From contig NC_134028.1 of assembly GCF_964204645.1 (NCBI RefSeq), forward strand, positions 3,632,501 through 3,696,500: DNA of 64,000 nucleotides, written 5' to 3'. The position numbers were made by a program, and so were the translations under genes. Positions 53,036 through 64,000 of the stretch are shown here, piece by piece. Numbering within the stretch: position 1 is the stretch's first letter; every line of letters begins with the position of its first letter. Below the pieces are notes generated by a model. The model was not told where the DNA came from and searched no databases. It saw nothing but the letters and a program-made list of their open reading frames with translations. This DNA is from Tubulanus polymorphus. Taxonomy: Eukaryota; Nemertea; Palaeonemertea; Tubulaniformes; Tubulanidae.

Positions 53036-54097
53036 ATGCAAAATACAACGATAAGCCTTATTAAACTTACAGATTGTGACAAATGGCGGCTGAAACCTAT
53101 CAGATGGGACTATCAGTTCAGCGTCTTTATCTACATCTATCTCTATTCACCGGCCGCAATCATAGGCATAGTTTCAAATGCTTTGACTATCATCGTTTTG
53201 GACAGAATGAAAAACCGCTCATATTATCTGGTTAAAGTCGTGTCTATCAATGATATGCTCTACTCACTATTTGTGCTCATCATGTACCCAATGAGGGCAG
53301 CCCATATTTATCGGCTTTTGGGCGACATTGTTTTTCGTTTGGACGACTGGTCATTTGGAAAAGCTTTCATCAAGGTTTCACATGGGGGATATTATGTATT
53401 CCTTCTGACTCGTAACTGGTGTGTTTTGTTGTTGAGTTTTGAAAGGTTGATGATGGTAATGTTCCCGCTAAAATCCCGAATATTTTGGTCAAGAAAAGTT
53501 GTCAATTTTATCTTAACTTTCATACACCTTTTTGCAGTAACGATTTATATACCCCAACTAGTTCCCAGGGGGCGCTTTGTGTTTATAAAGCCATGCGGGA
53601 AATACGGACCAACTATAACAGTAAACAGAGGGGTTCCACTCATAAAGAGTCGTCAGGTTCGTGCCTTCCTATTCAATTGCAGTCAGAAAATCTTTAGATG
53701 GACTGAATACGTTATAGCCGTTCTAATTCCACTCGCATCGTTATGCATAACAAATGCAGCATTGATTATAAACTTACTTATGAAGAGGAGAAAACGCAGT
53801 ACAATGTTATCAACGTTGAAAAACCGGACAATATCAGGCACGAAAGAACAACGAGTGATGCGGATGGTTGTCACAGTTGTTTCCGTTTTTATTGTTTGCG
53901 AATCCATTTTTCTTCTTGATCGACTTTTAGGGCAAGGAATAAGAATAGAAAATTACAGGTTTGCAATGGTTGTCAGAAAAGTCGGAATTCTGATGACCGT
54001 AGTCGATTCGTGCGCCAATTTCGTTATCTATAGCATAACGAATCCTAACTTCCGACAAGCTGGCGTGAAATTACTTAAACCTCGTTTCATGAAATAA
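53036..54097 (+). CDS. Rhodopsin-class (class A) GPCR, intact single exon
   Basis: 353 residues from ATG 53036, no introns. Seven hydrophobic segments. Class A marks: Asn48 in IVSNALTI (TM1), Asp73 in SINDMLYSL (TM2), Glu136-Arg137-Leu138 in SFERL in place of the DRY motif (end of TM3), and NFVIY at 328-332 in place of NPxxY (TM7, preceded by DSCA). Asn3 in NTT is a possible glycosylation site. The overall look is that of invertebrate peptide receptors (FMRFamide-receptor-like), but the ligand is unknown. It is the only complete member here; copies at 33558, 39234 and 57704 are broken. Its inverted partner at 57704-58685 and shared flanks mark an inverted duplication around thyropin-like gene 2. 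Confidence 0.88.
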   Translation: MQNTTISLIKLTDCDKWRLKPIRWDYQFSVFIYIYLYSPAAIIGIVSNALTIIVLDRMKNRSYYLVKVVSINDMLYSLFVLIMYPMRAAHIYRLLGDIVFRLDDWSFGKAFIKVSHGGYYVFLLTRNWCVLLLSFERLMMVMFPLKSRIFWSRKVVNFILTFIHLFAVTIYIPQLVPRGRFVFIKPCGKYGPTITVNRGVPLIKSRQVRAFLFNCSQKIFRWTEYVIAVLIPLASLCITNAALIINLLMKRRKRSTMLSTLKNRTISGTKEQRVMRMVVTVVSVFIVCESIFLLDRLLGQGIRIENYRFAMVVRKVGILMTVVDSCANFVIYSITNPNFRQAGVKLLKPRFMK

Positions 54098-54726
54098 CAG
54101 GAGATTTCATCTAAATCCGTCAGATGCAGCTGGGCACATTTTTCTCGTTTTCTACACATACAAACGTAAGTCATACGAAAAGTGATATTTTGAGCTGACT
54201 CAAACTTGCACGTACTACTCACGTGCCCATCAGTCAATGTGCTTTCTTCATCTTTCGATCCCAATACACACAATCCATATTTAAAACAGATACATCTCTC
54301 ACTCACCAGAGGGACGTAGATTTAGAAGCGTGTGGCTAATTAAAAATGATGCCAACAAGCGCCGAATGTGGAACGCTCCACCGCGTTCAGATGTAGCTGG
54401 CCAAAATTAATTCAAATCTGTAGACATGTACTTATAGAAAAGTTAAGTATATGCTTGAAGTCACCCAAGCGTCGATGTGGTACGGTCAGTGCCTTCATGT
54501 AGCCATTAGTCAATGAGCTTTTTTTCGCCCGACTGATGGTCACTGATATACGTCTCCACTTTAAAAACTTTTTAAACACTCATCAATGGATGGGGGGAGT
54601 GAGGCTTATTAGAATTGTGCTTGAATTGATAAACTTACTCGATAAAAGACTTTCAAAGATTCTATAATACCAGGAATGTAAGGTTTGTGCAGATGATTTC
54701 TTAGATATCAGTGGTATCAAATTGAC
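54098..54726. other. 3' flank of the intact GPCR
   Basis: Part of it (about 54170-54240, GAGCTGACTCAAACTTGCAC) is mirrored at 57535-57590, downstream of the broken GPCR. This shows the inverted duplication extends beyond the coding region. No other gene seen. Confidence 0.6.
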
Positions 54727-54838
54727 CCATTGGGTATATGCCAAAAAGGCACTTACGAGTTTTACCTTATCGAAAGGGAAATCTTAATATTGGTGGGGAA
54801 TTCAAGCAGATGTTTCCTATCCGCAATTAGAATCTAAT
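54727..54838 (+). pseudogene. Orphan thyropin-like promoter without its gene
   Basis: ATATGCCAAAAAGGCACTTA, GAAAGGGAAATCTTA and GGGGAATTCAAGCAGATG match the promoters at 40594-40737 and (inverted) 56103-56239. The TATA-like stretch and the signal-peptide exon do not follow. Remnant of a lost gene copy. Confidence 0.7.
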
Positions 54839-55240
54839 TTCCATCTAGAAACGAATTAAACCACTGTAATATACTTTCAAAAATGGCCAATTCGAGCGAG
54901 CAGTCTGCGGAGGAGAATCGAATGATCGGCCGTATCAAAAGCTGTTCACAAGTCCAACAAAAAACTTTACAAAACTTCCTCTGTGATGTCTTGAGATGAT
55001 ATGATGTGATCCTTAACAGTCAGCAATCGAGTCTATCCGCTGTGTCCCTGCGACGATATGGGCACCGTTTAGAAGCATAAAGCTTATTTTCGAACACGGT
55101 TGTCCGGTAAAGGGTGCGGGGTAAAGAACGTCCTTATCCAAAAAGCATTTTCTGAGTAATATAAACTAATAAAGCAATACATTCAATTTGATACAAAAGT
55201 TTCTCAGCAAGAAAACTTGCATGATTAATTCACAAGCTAA

Positions 55241-56102
55241 TTAACAATTCAGGCGATCAGTTTCGCCAATTTTCACTGTATCAGTTCCTGCAAGTTGGAG
55301 ACCCTTTCTGTCGACGCAGAAACACACCGAACCGGAACACTGTACTGACTTGTAGTTTCCATTCTTTTCACAGGCAAACAATTTACCCATCATTCCGAGT
55401 TGTTGATATTCATATTGGTCTCTTGCACAATCTGAAACAGATCATGCAAAATGTATCACATATCTGCATTAAATGTTCAAAACATCAGTATTTGGGTTCA
55501 AATGAATTCACTTCTTCGGTTTGAATATCACATTACATATACCGCATACGTTTAATTTTTCTAGCTTCGAGTTACTTACTGCAGTCTACATCGGGGTTAG
55601 CTCGGCGTGCCATATAGCCACTGATCCAATGACCATCCTTAGCTGCGCAATAGGTCCTTGAAAAATTTACAAAAAAAAGAATTGACAACACTTTATTTGG
55701 ATGTAAAGAACAGAATCTGCTGTTAATGAAATTCTAGCAGCAAGCAGTTATATTTATATTGCATTTATATAAGTTAGTCGAGTTAATCAAACATTCTTAA
55801 AAAATTCAAATATGAATCTTTCCCAAGAGTACTTACGCAGCACCGAAATATTGAACACGAGCGTACGTTCCATCGGCGTCGCATTGCGGAATAAAAGCGC
55901 CCAACAGAGGTCTTTTCTTCAGCTCTTCCAGTTTAGCATCTCTATCTTGCTTACAGTTACCTGTGTAATTGATAGGAAGAATCTCCAGATTCGTAATTTG
56001 TAATATCAAAATACACATGTAGCTACAAATAGCTGAATGTTAGCACTTACCAGCGTTCGCAACAGCTACAGACGCGACGATCAAAAGAACGATTTTCATC
56101 AT
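55241..56102 (-). CDS. Thyropin-like secreted protein 2
   Basis: Exons: 56102-56051, 55960-55837, 55656-55580 and 55431-55241; 147 residues, with exon lengths identical to gene 1 (52, 124, 77 and 191 bp). The signal peptide coding exon is the same as in gene 1. The second domain keeps QCSGSVCFCVD. Differences include QDRDAKLEELKKRPLLGAF in domain 1, YFGAA where gene 1 has YMGAT, and a changed stretch before the last domain (LGMMGKL). It sits between the two GPCR copies of an inverted duplication. Its promoter has been split by a 411-bp MITE (56240-56650) about 140 bp upstream of the ATG. Confidence 0.87.
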
Positions 56103-56239
56103 GATGGTTTCGTTTCCAATTGACGCACACAATGCGTGGTGGCATTTAAATACAAATTGTGGCTAGGTCACATCTGCTGAAATTCCCCAGCAATATTGAG
56201 ATTCCCTTTCAAGATATCTACAACTCGTAAGTGCCTTTT
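56103..56239 (-). promoter_or_regulatory. Promoter of thyropin-like gene 2
   Basis: Reverse complement of the gene 1 promoter, including the TATTTAAAT stretch and the TTTCAAGATATCTACAACTC block. Continuity with the distal part (TTTTGTCATATCTCC, 56651 on) is broken by the MITE. Confidence 0.6.
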
Positions 56240-56650
56240 GTACGGAAGCGATAAAGGGCCTCGAGATGTCGCGTTCAAACTCGGCAAGTCGCCATATTTA
56301 TGTCGATATATCGCGATATATCGCGTCAAGTCGACATGAATATGTCGACATATCGTGACGTTTTCACGACAAATTTCGCTTTTTTGCCCATTTTCCACGG
56401 GACAAGCCGTCATTTGAAGACATGTGTAAATGTAAGATGAGGACGCCAGTAATATGACGACTGAGTTTCAAGTCGTCATGAATATGTCGACTTGAAAATG
56501 GTCGAGAAAACGAAATATGTCGTCAAAACGTCACGATATAGCGACATATTCAAGTCGACTTGACGCGATATATCGCGATATATCGACATGAATATGACGA
56601 CTTGTTGAGTTTGAACGCGACCACTCGAGGCCCCCTTATCGCTTCCGTAC
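56240..56650. mobile_element. 411-bp MITE with TTTT target duplication
   Basis: Inverted ends GTACGGAAGCGATAA and TTATCGCTTCCGTAC extend into GGGCCTCGAG and CTCGAGGCCC. TTTT flanks both sides. Comparison with the uninterrupted site at 40597-40620 shows the exact insertion point. The interior is a nested palindrome of ATATCGCGATATATCG and GTCGACATGAATATG units that can fold into one long hairpin. No coding capacity. Confidence 0.85.
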
Positions 56651-56654
56651 TTTT

Positions 56655-57703
56655 GTCATATCTCCAGATTGCTCAAATTCAAGTGTAGAGCGATGTTCAA
56701 TGTTCTAATGTATGATTTGATGTCATGAAAAAAATTATGTATTTTGATATCTTTTATTTCCCTATCGTATGTTCCTTTATTTTACGGATTCTCTAATCGG
56801 TTTGCAGATTCTCTAGGTTCATTTTCTAACTGTGCTGCCAACGCTGCTGATCCTCGATCTTTTTGATTAAGGGTTACCGATGAAAGTCGAATAGAAACAG
56901 CGATCATCTACTTGAAAAGTTCGTCTAACTGTCGTTTCACCAGGCCATTTATATTCTGAATATCTGTTAGTCTTTTCTGTTAGTTGTGTAAGGGCACGGG
57001 ATTATCATCATTCGTAAAACAAAATTCCTTCGAACTCTACAGACTTTGCCAGATATCATGTTTTCCGTATGTCATCAGGGAGATAATCCTTTCAAATATA
57101 TGCTCTACCATCATCTAAAACATATCCACACTACTAAAATGTATTACACATAAATGTATAACCTTACCAGCCATTCTCGCAAATATCTGCACATAACATT
57201 TCGGTAAAACAGAATCACTGAAAGTCTTTCATCGATATGCAGGGAGGTTTTTCGGATAAAAATATAGTCAATAGATAGATAGATACTAATCTCTGCCAAA
57301 TGCAAAGCGTCCTGAATGCTTTGGTTTTAAAAGTGCTGGTATGCGATATGATTTTCTCCTGCACCATAAACCGAAAACATTTTTGAACGCGTTAGGGCTT
57401 TGCATATTCGGGGCTTGCTGGCATTATCTTTAATAAACCCACACCACTCCAATCCCACGTCTATCTAGTGAGGGAGAGATTTATCTATTTTTAATGTGGA
57501 TATGTGTATTGGAGACGAAAAAGGAAGAAATCACATTGACTGATGGGTACGGGAGCAGTACGTGCAAGTTTGAGTCAGCTCAAAATATAGCTTTTTAAAT
57601 ATACTTTTGTTAGGATGTGTAGAGCTTTCAAAGAACGAGCTTTTATAGCCCAACTACATCTGGCAGGTTTAGGTAAAATACTTCATTTATTATTCTCCAG
57701 TAA
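56655..57703. other. Spacer between the MITE and broken GPCR D
   Basis: No gene recognised. The right end (from about 57535) mirrors the 3' flank of the intact GPCR. Confidence 0.5.
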
Positions 57704-58685
57704 TCTATTTCATGAAACGTGGTTTAAGTAATTTTATGCCTGCTTGTGGGAAGTTAGGATTCGTTATGCTATAGCTAACGAAATTGGCGCACGAAACGAC
57801 TACGGTCATCAGAATTCCGAATTTTCTGACAACCATTGTAATTTGCTATTCCAATTCCTTGCCCGAAAAGTCGGTCAAGAAGAAAAATGGATTCGCAAAC
57901 ACTAAACACGGACACAACTGTGACAACCATCCGCATCACTCGTTATTCTTTCGTGCCTGATTCTGTCCGGGTTTTCAACGTTGATAACATTTTACTGCGT
58001 TTTCTCCTCTTCATAAGTAAGTTTATAATCAATGCTGCATTTGTTCTGCATAACGATGCGAGTGGAATTAGAACGGCAATAGGAAGGAACGGACCTGACG
58101 ACTCTTTGCTGTTAGAGTTGGTCCGTATTTCCCGCATGGCTTAATAAACAAATCGCGCCCTGGGAACTAGTTGGGGTATATAAATCGTTACGGCAAAAAG
58201 GTGTATGAAAATTGATATAGAATTGACAACTTTTCTTGACCAAAATATTCGAGATTTCAGCGGAAATATTACAATCATCAACCTTCGAAACTCAACAACA
58301 AAACCAGTTACGAGTCAGAAGGAACATGTGATATCCCCCATGTGAAACCTTGATGAAAGCTTTTCCAAATGACCAGTCGTCCAGACGAAAAACAATGTCG
58401 CATAAAAGTCGATAGATATGGGTTGTCCTCAGGGGGTACATGATGAACACAAATAGTGAGTAGAGCATATCATTGATAGACATGACTTAAACCAGATACT
58501 AGATCGGTTTCTCATTCTGTCCAAAATGATGATAGTCAAAGCATTTGAAACTATGCCTATGATTTGGCTGGTGAATAGAAATAGATGTAAATAAAGACGC
58601 TGAACTGATAGTTCCGTCTGATAGGTTTCAACCGCCACTTGTCACAATCAGTAAGTTTAGTAAGGCTCGTCCATGTATTTTGCAT
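57704..58685 (-). pseudogene. GPCR D, broken inverted copy of the 53036 receptor
   Basis: Read from ATG 58685 it matches the intact receptor closely (WRLKP and INDMLYSLFVFIMYPLRTTH are present). There are frameshifts near 58570 (after YSPA/SPAK), near 58495 (RNRSS) and in TM3 (RNW followed by FCC). A stretch before TM6-TM7 and part of the TM6-TM7 loop are deleted. The stop equivalent is at 57704-57706. Not a functional receptor. Confidence 0.9.
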
Positions 58686-59319
58686 TGTTTTCTGTCATGG
58701 TTCCCTCTACGCGTCTGGGTTGAAAAATCTACCGGTATGTTCGAATTAGGCCAATACGAATGCGCGATACGAGCCAATCACAATTCGGCTCTTACCCAAC
58801 GTTGTGACACCATCTCTAAGAGTGCTTATCATCAAGTAAATGAAACTCTTTCGTTTACATCTTCAAATATCCGAACCCTTTAACAAACTGCAAGAAGTAG
58901 GAATTTCCAATCGGAACGAACCATCAATTAGTCAATTACATATTTTGTTGCATTTTGTTTTCTGTTCGTAATTATCAAAGCTACCGTTCGAAGATATTTA
59001 GGGCATAAGATTTAGTTTAACGGTTTTGAAACAAAGTTAAAAAGTTCTGATGGAATCATAGATAGTGGCCTGAGAATGGAGCCTTGGAGAACCCCACAAG
59101 TAAAACGCGGCACATGAAATCAACGATTCAAACATGTATTAAATCGACACATACCGTGAAAGTACGTTTTTATTTTTCTTGAATAATGTTATGAACATTA
59201 GGATAAATCCGAAGAATTACCCAAATGAATTTCATATAATTATCGCGCATGAATAGAATCGAACATGTTTGTGATGAAAGCTTCCATCGTTTCACACGAA
59301 CAGCTTACACACTCGTTTT
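58686..59319. other. Spacer between GPCR D and protease E promoter
   Basis: Head-to-head arrangement: the broken GPCR points left and protease E points right. Near 59055-59100 a short stretch reads SGLRMEPWRTPQV, which may be a scrap of LINE-derived sequence; too short to classify. Confidence 0.4.
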
Positions 59320-59575
59320 AGATTTTCATCCACTAAGCGCAGGTGGAGACTGAACAAAATCCGCTTTTCTATTAGATTATTGTTGAGAATTTCGTTCAAG
59401 CAGTTATTGATGAGTGAGATACTTATTCGAAACCTAGGATTTAAAACAGGTGGGGCCAATTAACACTGCTCTCCCAAAATGTTCTGTAAATTTCAATCGC
59501 TCTCGAGTTTGCTAATATCATAGAACAGTTTGCATAAAATGACTCATTCCAATAACAATTCTATGTAGAAGCAGA
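59320..59575 (+). promoter_or_regulatory. Promoter region of protease E
   Basis: Contains both CAGGTGG blocks (AAGCGCAGGTGGAGACTGAA at about 59336 and GGATTTAAAACAGGTGGGGC at about 59437), as in genes A, B and D. It is nearly identical to the flank of gene D. Confidence 0.55.
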
Positions 59576-62328
59576 ATGGCTCGGTTTGAATTCGTTATCG
59601 TTTGCATAATTTATCTTCAGTTCTGTCTATTTTATTCTTCAAACGGACATCTACCGGAAAATAATGATGAGAACGTAACTATAAAGTTCATTTCTATGTT
59701 TTCGTGAATATGTATCCGAGTCGTGTATAGGTTATGTGTGTGCAAAATAGTTTCATTCTAATTGGAAATGATATATTTCCATTCACAAGACGGTGAAAGA
59801 ATTGTATTGTGAAATGTGATTATGCACCAAGTCATTTCATTCGTTTATCGAAATATTTTACTTATTTTCAGGAATTCATAGAAATCCCTAGTGGATCGAG
59901 CAATAACCCAAGACAACGTCGAGCCGGTAAATAATTATCTTAGAAGTCAGAAATATGATGAGATATAGAAATTCGTGTCGCATTTATACTATATATTCAA
60001 AATGTGAATGCGCCCGATTTTACACGTTTGGCATCATTTTGGGTTTATCCTAACAAGGCTAGCGTCCAAACAGCGTGCATCACTGTTGTGTTCGATAATA
60101 TGATAGTAATTTCAGTAACATAAATTTATTACAGTAACAGAAGCATGTATAAACCTAAGCCCACATTGTGAAAGTTGGGCACAAAATGGAAATTGCGTCT
60201 CATATCGAGCTTACATGCGTGGTGCTTGTAAAGTATCCTGTAAAATCTGCACTCCAGAACAAATTACAAAATGTAAGTTATTTTGAATGATTTTTCTGTT
60301 TAATGTCGAAACTCTTTGCAATAATATCAGAGAACATTATTGTGTATTCTTAGGGAACTCATTGGGTCCAAATCACAAGAAATGTATCGATTACACTATC
60401 AAATGTGCGACCTTCGCTCGGAAAAATTACTGTACCGAATATCCAAAATTCATGTGGAAGATTTGCAAGGAGTCGTGTGGAGTCTGTGGAAAACCAGCAG
60501 TTCCGGTTGATGCAACCTATGATAAACGTACGTGAAATAATGATTACTCGACGAAATACTTTCCGGGCATATTTTGATCATAAATTCCATGTACAGATCG
60601 AACTGGTGAACCTACTGATGAATCTGAATGTCAAAAAATCACCGATGTTCCACAAGAATACAGAAATCTATCATTCGCTGCAATACCGACATTTTATTCG
60701 AAGTTTTTACACGCGTACAATATACCTATCATTGGTAAGTTGTGAAGTTGTTTATTTGGATTAAAATCATCGAATAGTTTCGAAACTAAATAGACAATTT
60801 TAGATTATATATACATCAGGTGTCTATATCGGACTCGTTTCTTTACAACTTTGCAGCTTCGCACAACGTAAGGGATTACAGTCTGAGAAGAGCTTGCTAC
60901 TTGGCTCGTTATTTGCTCGCCGGACAAAGTGGTATCCGCCGTAATTACTACAAAAATCACGGTCGCTTCGTTGTGTTGGGGATGGAAGAGAAGATTTATG
61001 ATGTACCGGGGTTCACACATGAAACTGAGGCCCGAAATAATAGATTGTCATATGGCGGTCAGGGCCCAACCCCAGAAAAACCTATAAGTATAGTTTGGGA
61101 GAATACTGTAGCATGTATCAAACCAGACAAGTAAGTTTTATCAGTGTATCAGTTATCAAACAATCTACTGACATTGAATCGATAAATTTGAATATTCTAT
61201 CATAACTCGTTGAAATATTACAGTTATTGGGATCAAGATGTCGGAATCCACGAGTTCGCGCATGGCGTACACGTACTCGGTCTGAGGGGATTCAAAGAAT
61301 ATCAAATAGAACAAGAATTGAGGGGACTTTTCGTGAAATTCAATCAGTCAGCTGAAAGGCGTCTATTGGGAGGCTACGCACTATCAAATACACATGAGTT
61401 TTTTGTAAGTTGATAACAATAACTTGCCGGATTACCTGCAGTTGGTAGTCAATAGCTACACAAAAACACTTATTTCTAAATGAGATTGAAGTAGAAACAT
61501 AAAACTTGTTTTGATTTCTAGGCGACTGCAGTTCAGGTTTTTATCGGAGACTACACTTCATTACCCGTTAAAAACCGAAAGTCAATGAAAGAACAAATAC
61601 CTTCCGTATACAAGTTTCTGCAAAAGATTTTCCCTTGTGGCAACCGATTTATTAAAAGGTGTCAGCTTCAGGAGGTACACGAAAAAAACAACAAGTATGC
61701 GCGCTGGCCAAAATATAGAAACGTTTCTTTCCCTGAAATGGAATGTAAGGATAAAACGATGTGTTTAAACTAACATAGCAAATTGGTTTTACTTTAAGCT
61801 CTTCATCGATAAACTGTTTTTTCATTTCAGATCTGATGAAAACTCAAAAGTTTCTCCTCGGCTGCAGTGATGGATGTGCGTAAATCGTATCGTGATTACT
61901 TACAATGTTTGCTTAATAGTAATTGATTTCATATTTTTTTCATGTTCTTACATCTTCCAGTGAAATTTAACTGTGGAAGTAAAACTATTGGCCAGAAATA
62001 TAAGGACAAATCTGACCCGTGTTTATACTATCAATGTGATAAGAAAAATAAACCACAGCGTCTCATGTATGTCTGCGACAAACAGATCATGTACCGAACC
62101 AACAAAAATCGTAGCAGTGAAATTCTCTCTCACTACATGACGACCTGGTACGATCCATCAACGAGAAAATGTAACCGAGTCCAGAGTCCATGCAGCCCGT
62201 TATCAGAGGCAAATACTGACAAGAATTCCATCATCGACGCCGGAGTTATTGAAAAAGTGGATTGGAGATACGAAGAGCCCGTTTACGTCATTCCCAACCC
62301 GAATTCCAATGATGAAAATCAATTATAA
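59576..62328 (+). CDS. Protease E: secreted ShKT-ShKT-M34-like metallopeptidase
   Basis: Exons: 59576-59674, 59872-59926, 60135-60272, 60354-60527, 60597-60734, 60857-61130, 61224-61404, 61522-61744, 61831-61875 and 61961-62328; 564 residues in frame. Signal peptide MARFEFVIVCIIYLQFCLF. The propeptide exon ends NNPRQRRAG, a strong furin-type site. ShKT 1 and ShKT 2 each have six Cys. HEFAH at about 302, with Tyr (GYALSN) and Glu (HEFF) at family spacing. The last exon carries the six-Cys tail and the acidic NTDKNSIIDAG segment common to all copies. It resembles gene D at the 5' end and genes A and B in the later exons, so it may be a mosaic. Well-formed splice sites throughout; the best candidate for the functional reference copy. 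Confidence 0.89.
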
Positions 62329-62580
62329 GGAGGAAAGGGGCACGTTATCAATCTTTGGTCTAAACCAATTTTGAAACTCGAAATCAATTAATTTAAAAAT
62401 GTTAGCTGATGATGAATAAATCATGTAATGAAATTAATCGTCAATCATTAAATGATTTCAGAAAATTAATGGAAAAATAATGAGTTTGGTACGTCATTTT
62501 TTCACACGCATAGTTAGGAAACTCTTCAGGAGCTCTCTTGGAAGCGTAGTGTATGTAACATAGGAACTGGATTAAACACA

Positions 62581-62868
62581 TTGCTGTTAAAACATTTTCA
62601 TATTGAGGAGGCTGCGCGTTGGGCATTGTCAACTCCATGGAAAGACGCTCCACGCGAGCAAAACTCTTATCATTATTACAAACACCAACTTTTAGGAGAA
62701 CATGAACAACTCGAAATCGTGGGCAAATCGTTTCGCTGGAAAGAAAGTGGAAACAACAAGTCAGTACAGTGTTCCGGTTCAGTGTGTTTCTGCGTCGACA
62801 ATAATATGGGCACTCAACAAGGAAATGATACAGCGAGTATCGGTCAAACTGATAGTCTAAACTGTTGA
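62581..62868 (+). pseudogene. Thyropin-like fragment 3 (last exon only)
   Basis: KSVQCSGSVCFCVDNN and the ending SIGQTDSLNC match the last exon of genes 1 and 2. The Cys of LFSCEQSG is Trp (FRWKESG), which would lose a disulphide. Upstream, the expected signal peptide and first-domain exons are absent, and extra residues (about 62644-62700) partly repeat the exon start. Probably a gene remnant; expression as a different exon cannot be excluded. Confidence 0.7.
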
Positions 62869-64000
62869 ATAACCTGTGATGAATTCCGCCATTTTTCTTT
62901 GAAAACATGCAAATTTTGAATCACAGTAAAACATCGCTTTTTTCGTGTACATTAGTACGGAGCTTATGGATTTGTCTAACAATGTTAGTCATTATCGCAT
63001 GACATCCATTACGCCTTGTGCGCCTCCTGTCGTGAGAGTAACAGCCAGTCGAAGATATGAAGAGCCTTCCTTACATTCGAGTGATTGATTCACACTCACA
63101 CACATTGTGAGTTACTATCAGAGTATAGCTCATCGAGCTTCCGTAAAAACGTACAAATATATTACTCCCCCTTGCTATTGGCAATATATCCATTCTTTGA
63201 CCGTAGCTGAAAAATCCGTGGATGGATCATTAGAAAAGGATCTTAAAGAACCGATGAATATGTGAACGTTCACTCGTTTGAACATAAGAACATAAGATAA
63301 AAGAGGAATACAGAATATGGAAATTTAAATGTTTATTGAATTTTTCTCGCATAAAATTTGAAAACCGATAGCAGCACATATAGAACATAGTTCGTTCGAT
63401 TTCAGAATATTTGTAAAGATCTGTAGATAAGATAGGTAACTAACTATTAGTCATTTTTGTGTAAAAAGTACTTTTTGATTCATATTCATTCAGGAATATT
63501 AAAAATACGAATAAATATTTACACAACCTGCGTCAAGTTTGAATTTTTTTCGGTGCTCAATGAAATCTCGTAAGATTGTCCCCGATCTCTGAATGGCCAT
63601 CAACTTTTTTATCATATGGTTGACTGTTTGATATTCTATGATGATATTCTATGAATATAGATTATCGATCTCCCAAATATATTAACTGAAACATTCATTT
63701 CATAACTTGAGCGGTTTAGTTTACCCACCTGCCAGAAAAATATTGCACGCCAAATACAACGTGCGATAACGGCGATACTGGTTAATTAAACGCTTTCCTA
63801 CAGGCATCATTTCCATTGAAGGTACGCGTCTTCATTCGATCGGTTGAAAACAACTAGAACTATATCAAATCACGAATGTATCAAAGGTAAGTTCCTTTAT
63901 CGATTGATATAATTGATTAGATAAACTGAATGGTAACTGGCTACGAACATCCTGTGGTACAAAGGCATCTACATTACGTACGTTGTAGCAAATCCGAGGA
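62869..64000. other. Right-hand intergenic DNA, no gene recognised
   Basis: AT-rich sequence to the edge of the window, with no supported exon, RNA gene or clear repeat. Confidence 0.5.

Noticed and set aside
59050-59110. Possible LINE reverse-transcriptase remnant (SGLRMEPWRTPQV)
   Set aside because: Too short, with no neighbouring reverse-transcriptase motifs.

Overview
The window is nuclear DNA from an animal. Genes are split by short GT-AG introns, intergenic DNA is AT-rich and full of small foldback transposons, and there are orthologues of NPRL3 and TMEM242, which are animal housekeeping genes. ShKT, thyroglobulin type-1 and ankyrin/SOCS-box architectures point to an invertebrate, perhaps a marine lophotrochozoan. 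The species cannot be fixed from the sequence alone.

Left part (1-27 kb): NPRL3 lies on the minus strand (12 exons in the window, last exon off the left edge). A repeat-rich stretch follows, with a probable spliced non-coding locus made of tandemly duplicated exons (about 7.0-8.85 kb). TMEM242 (minus, 4 exons) and an ankyrin-repeat/SOCS-box (ASB) gene (plus, 11 exons) are divergent, with start codons only 146 bp apart. 18.3-27.4 kb is gene-poor and carries several foldback elements.

Right part (27.8-62.9 kb): this is an expanding accessory cluster of three secreted or membrane families, copied by direct and inverted duplication. Family 1 has five complete 10-exon genes (A and B plus strand, C and D minus, E plus). 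Each predicts a signal peptide, a short propeptide usually with a dibasic RR site, two ShKT domains, a gluzincin metallopeptidase domain and a six-cysteine chitin-binding-like tail. The catalytic residues HEFAH-x-Y-x6-E have the same spacing as the M34 (lethal-factor-type) peptidase fold. Every copy gives an unbroken reading frame (560-572 codons) when joined at consensus splice sites. Family 2 is a single-exon rhodopsin-class GPCR: one intact copy (53036-54097) and three broken ones. Family 3 is a small secreted protein with two thyroglobulin type-1-like domains (protease-inhibitor type): two intact copies, one damaged last exon and one orphan promoter.

Genes A and B belong to an about 6-kb tandem duplication whose breakpoint cut the GPCR of the first unit. 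The cluster therefore shows birth-and-death evolution: all five proteases are kept open while most GPCR copies decay. A protease family next to its possible inhibitor family, with lineage-specific duplication, suggests a secreted defence, digestive, mucus or venom-type role. That role is inference; the domain calls and gene models come from the sequence.
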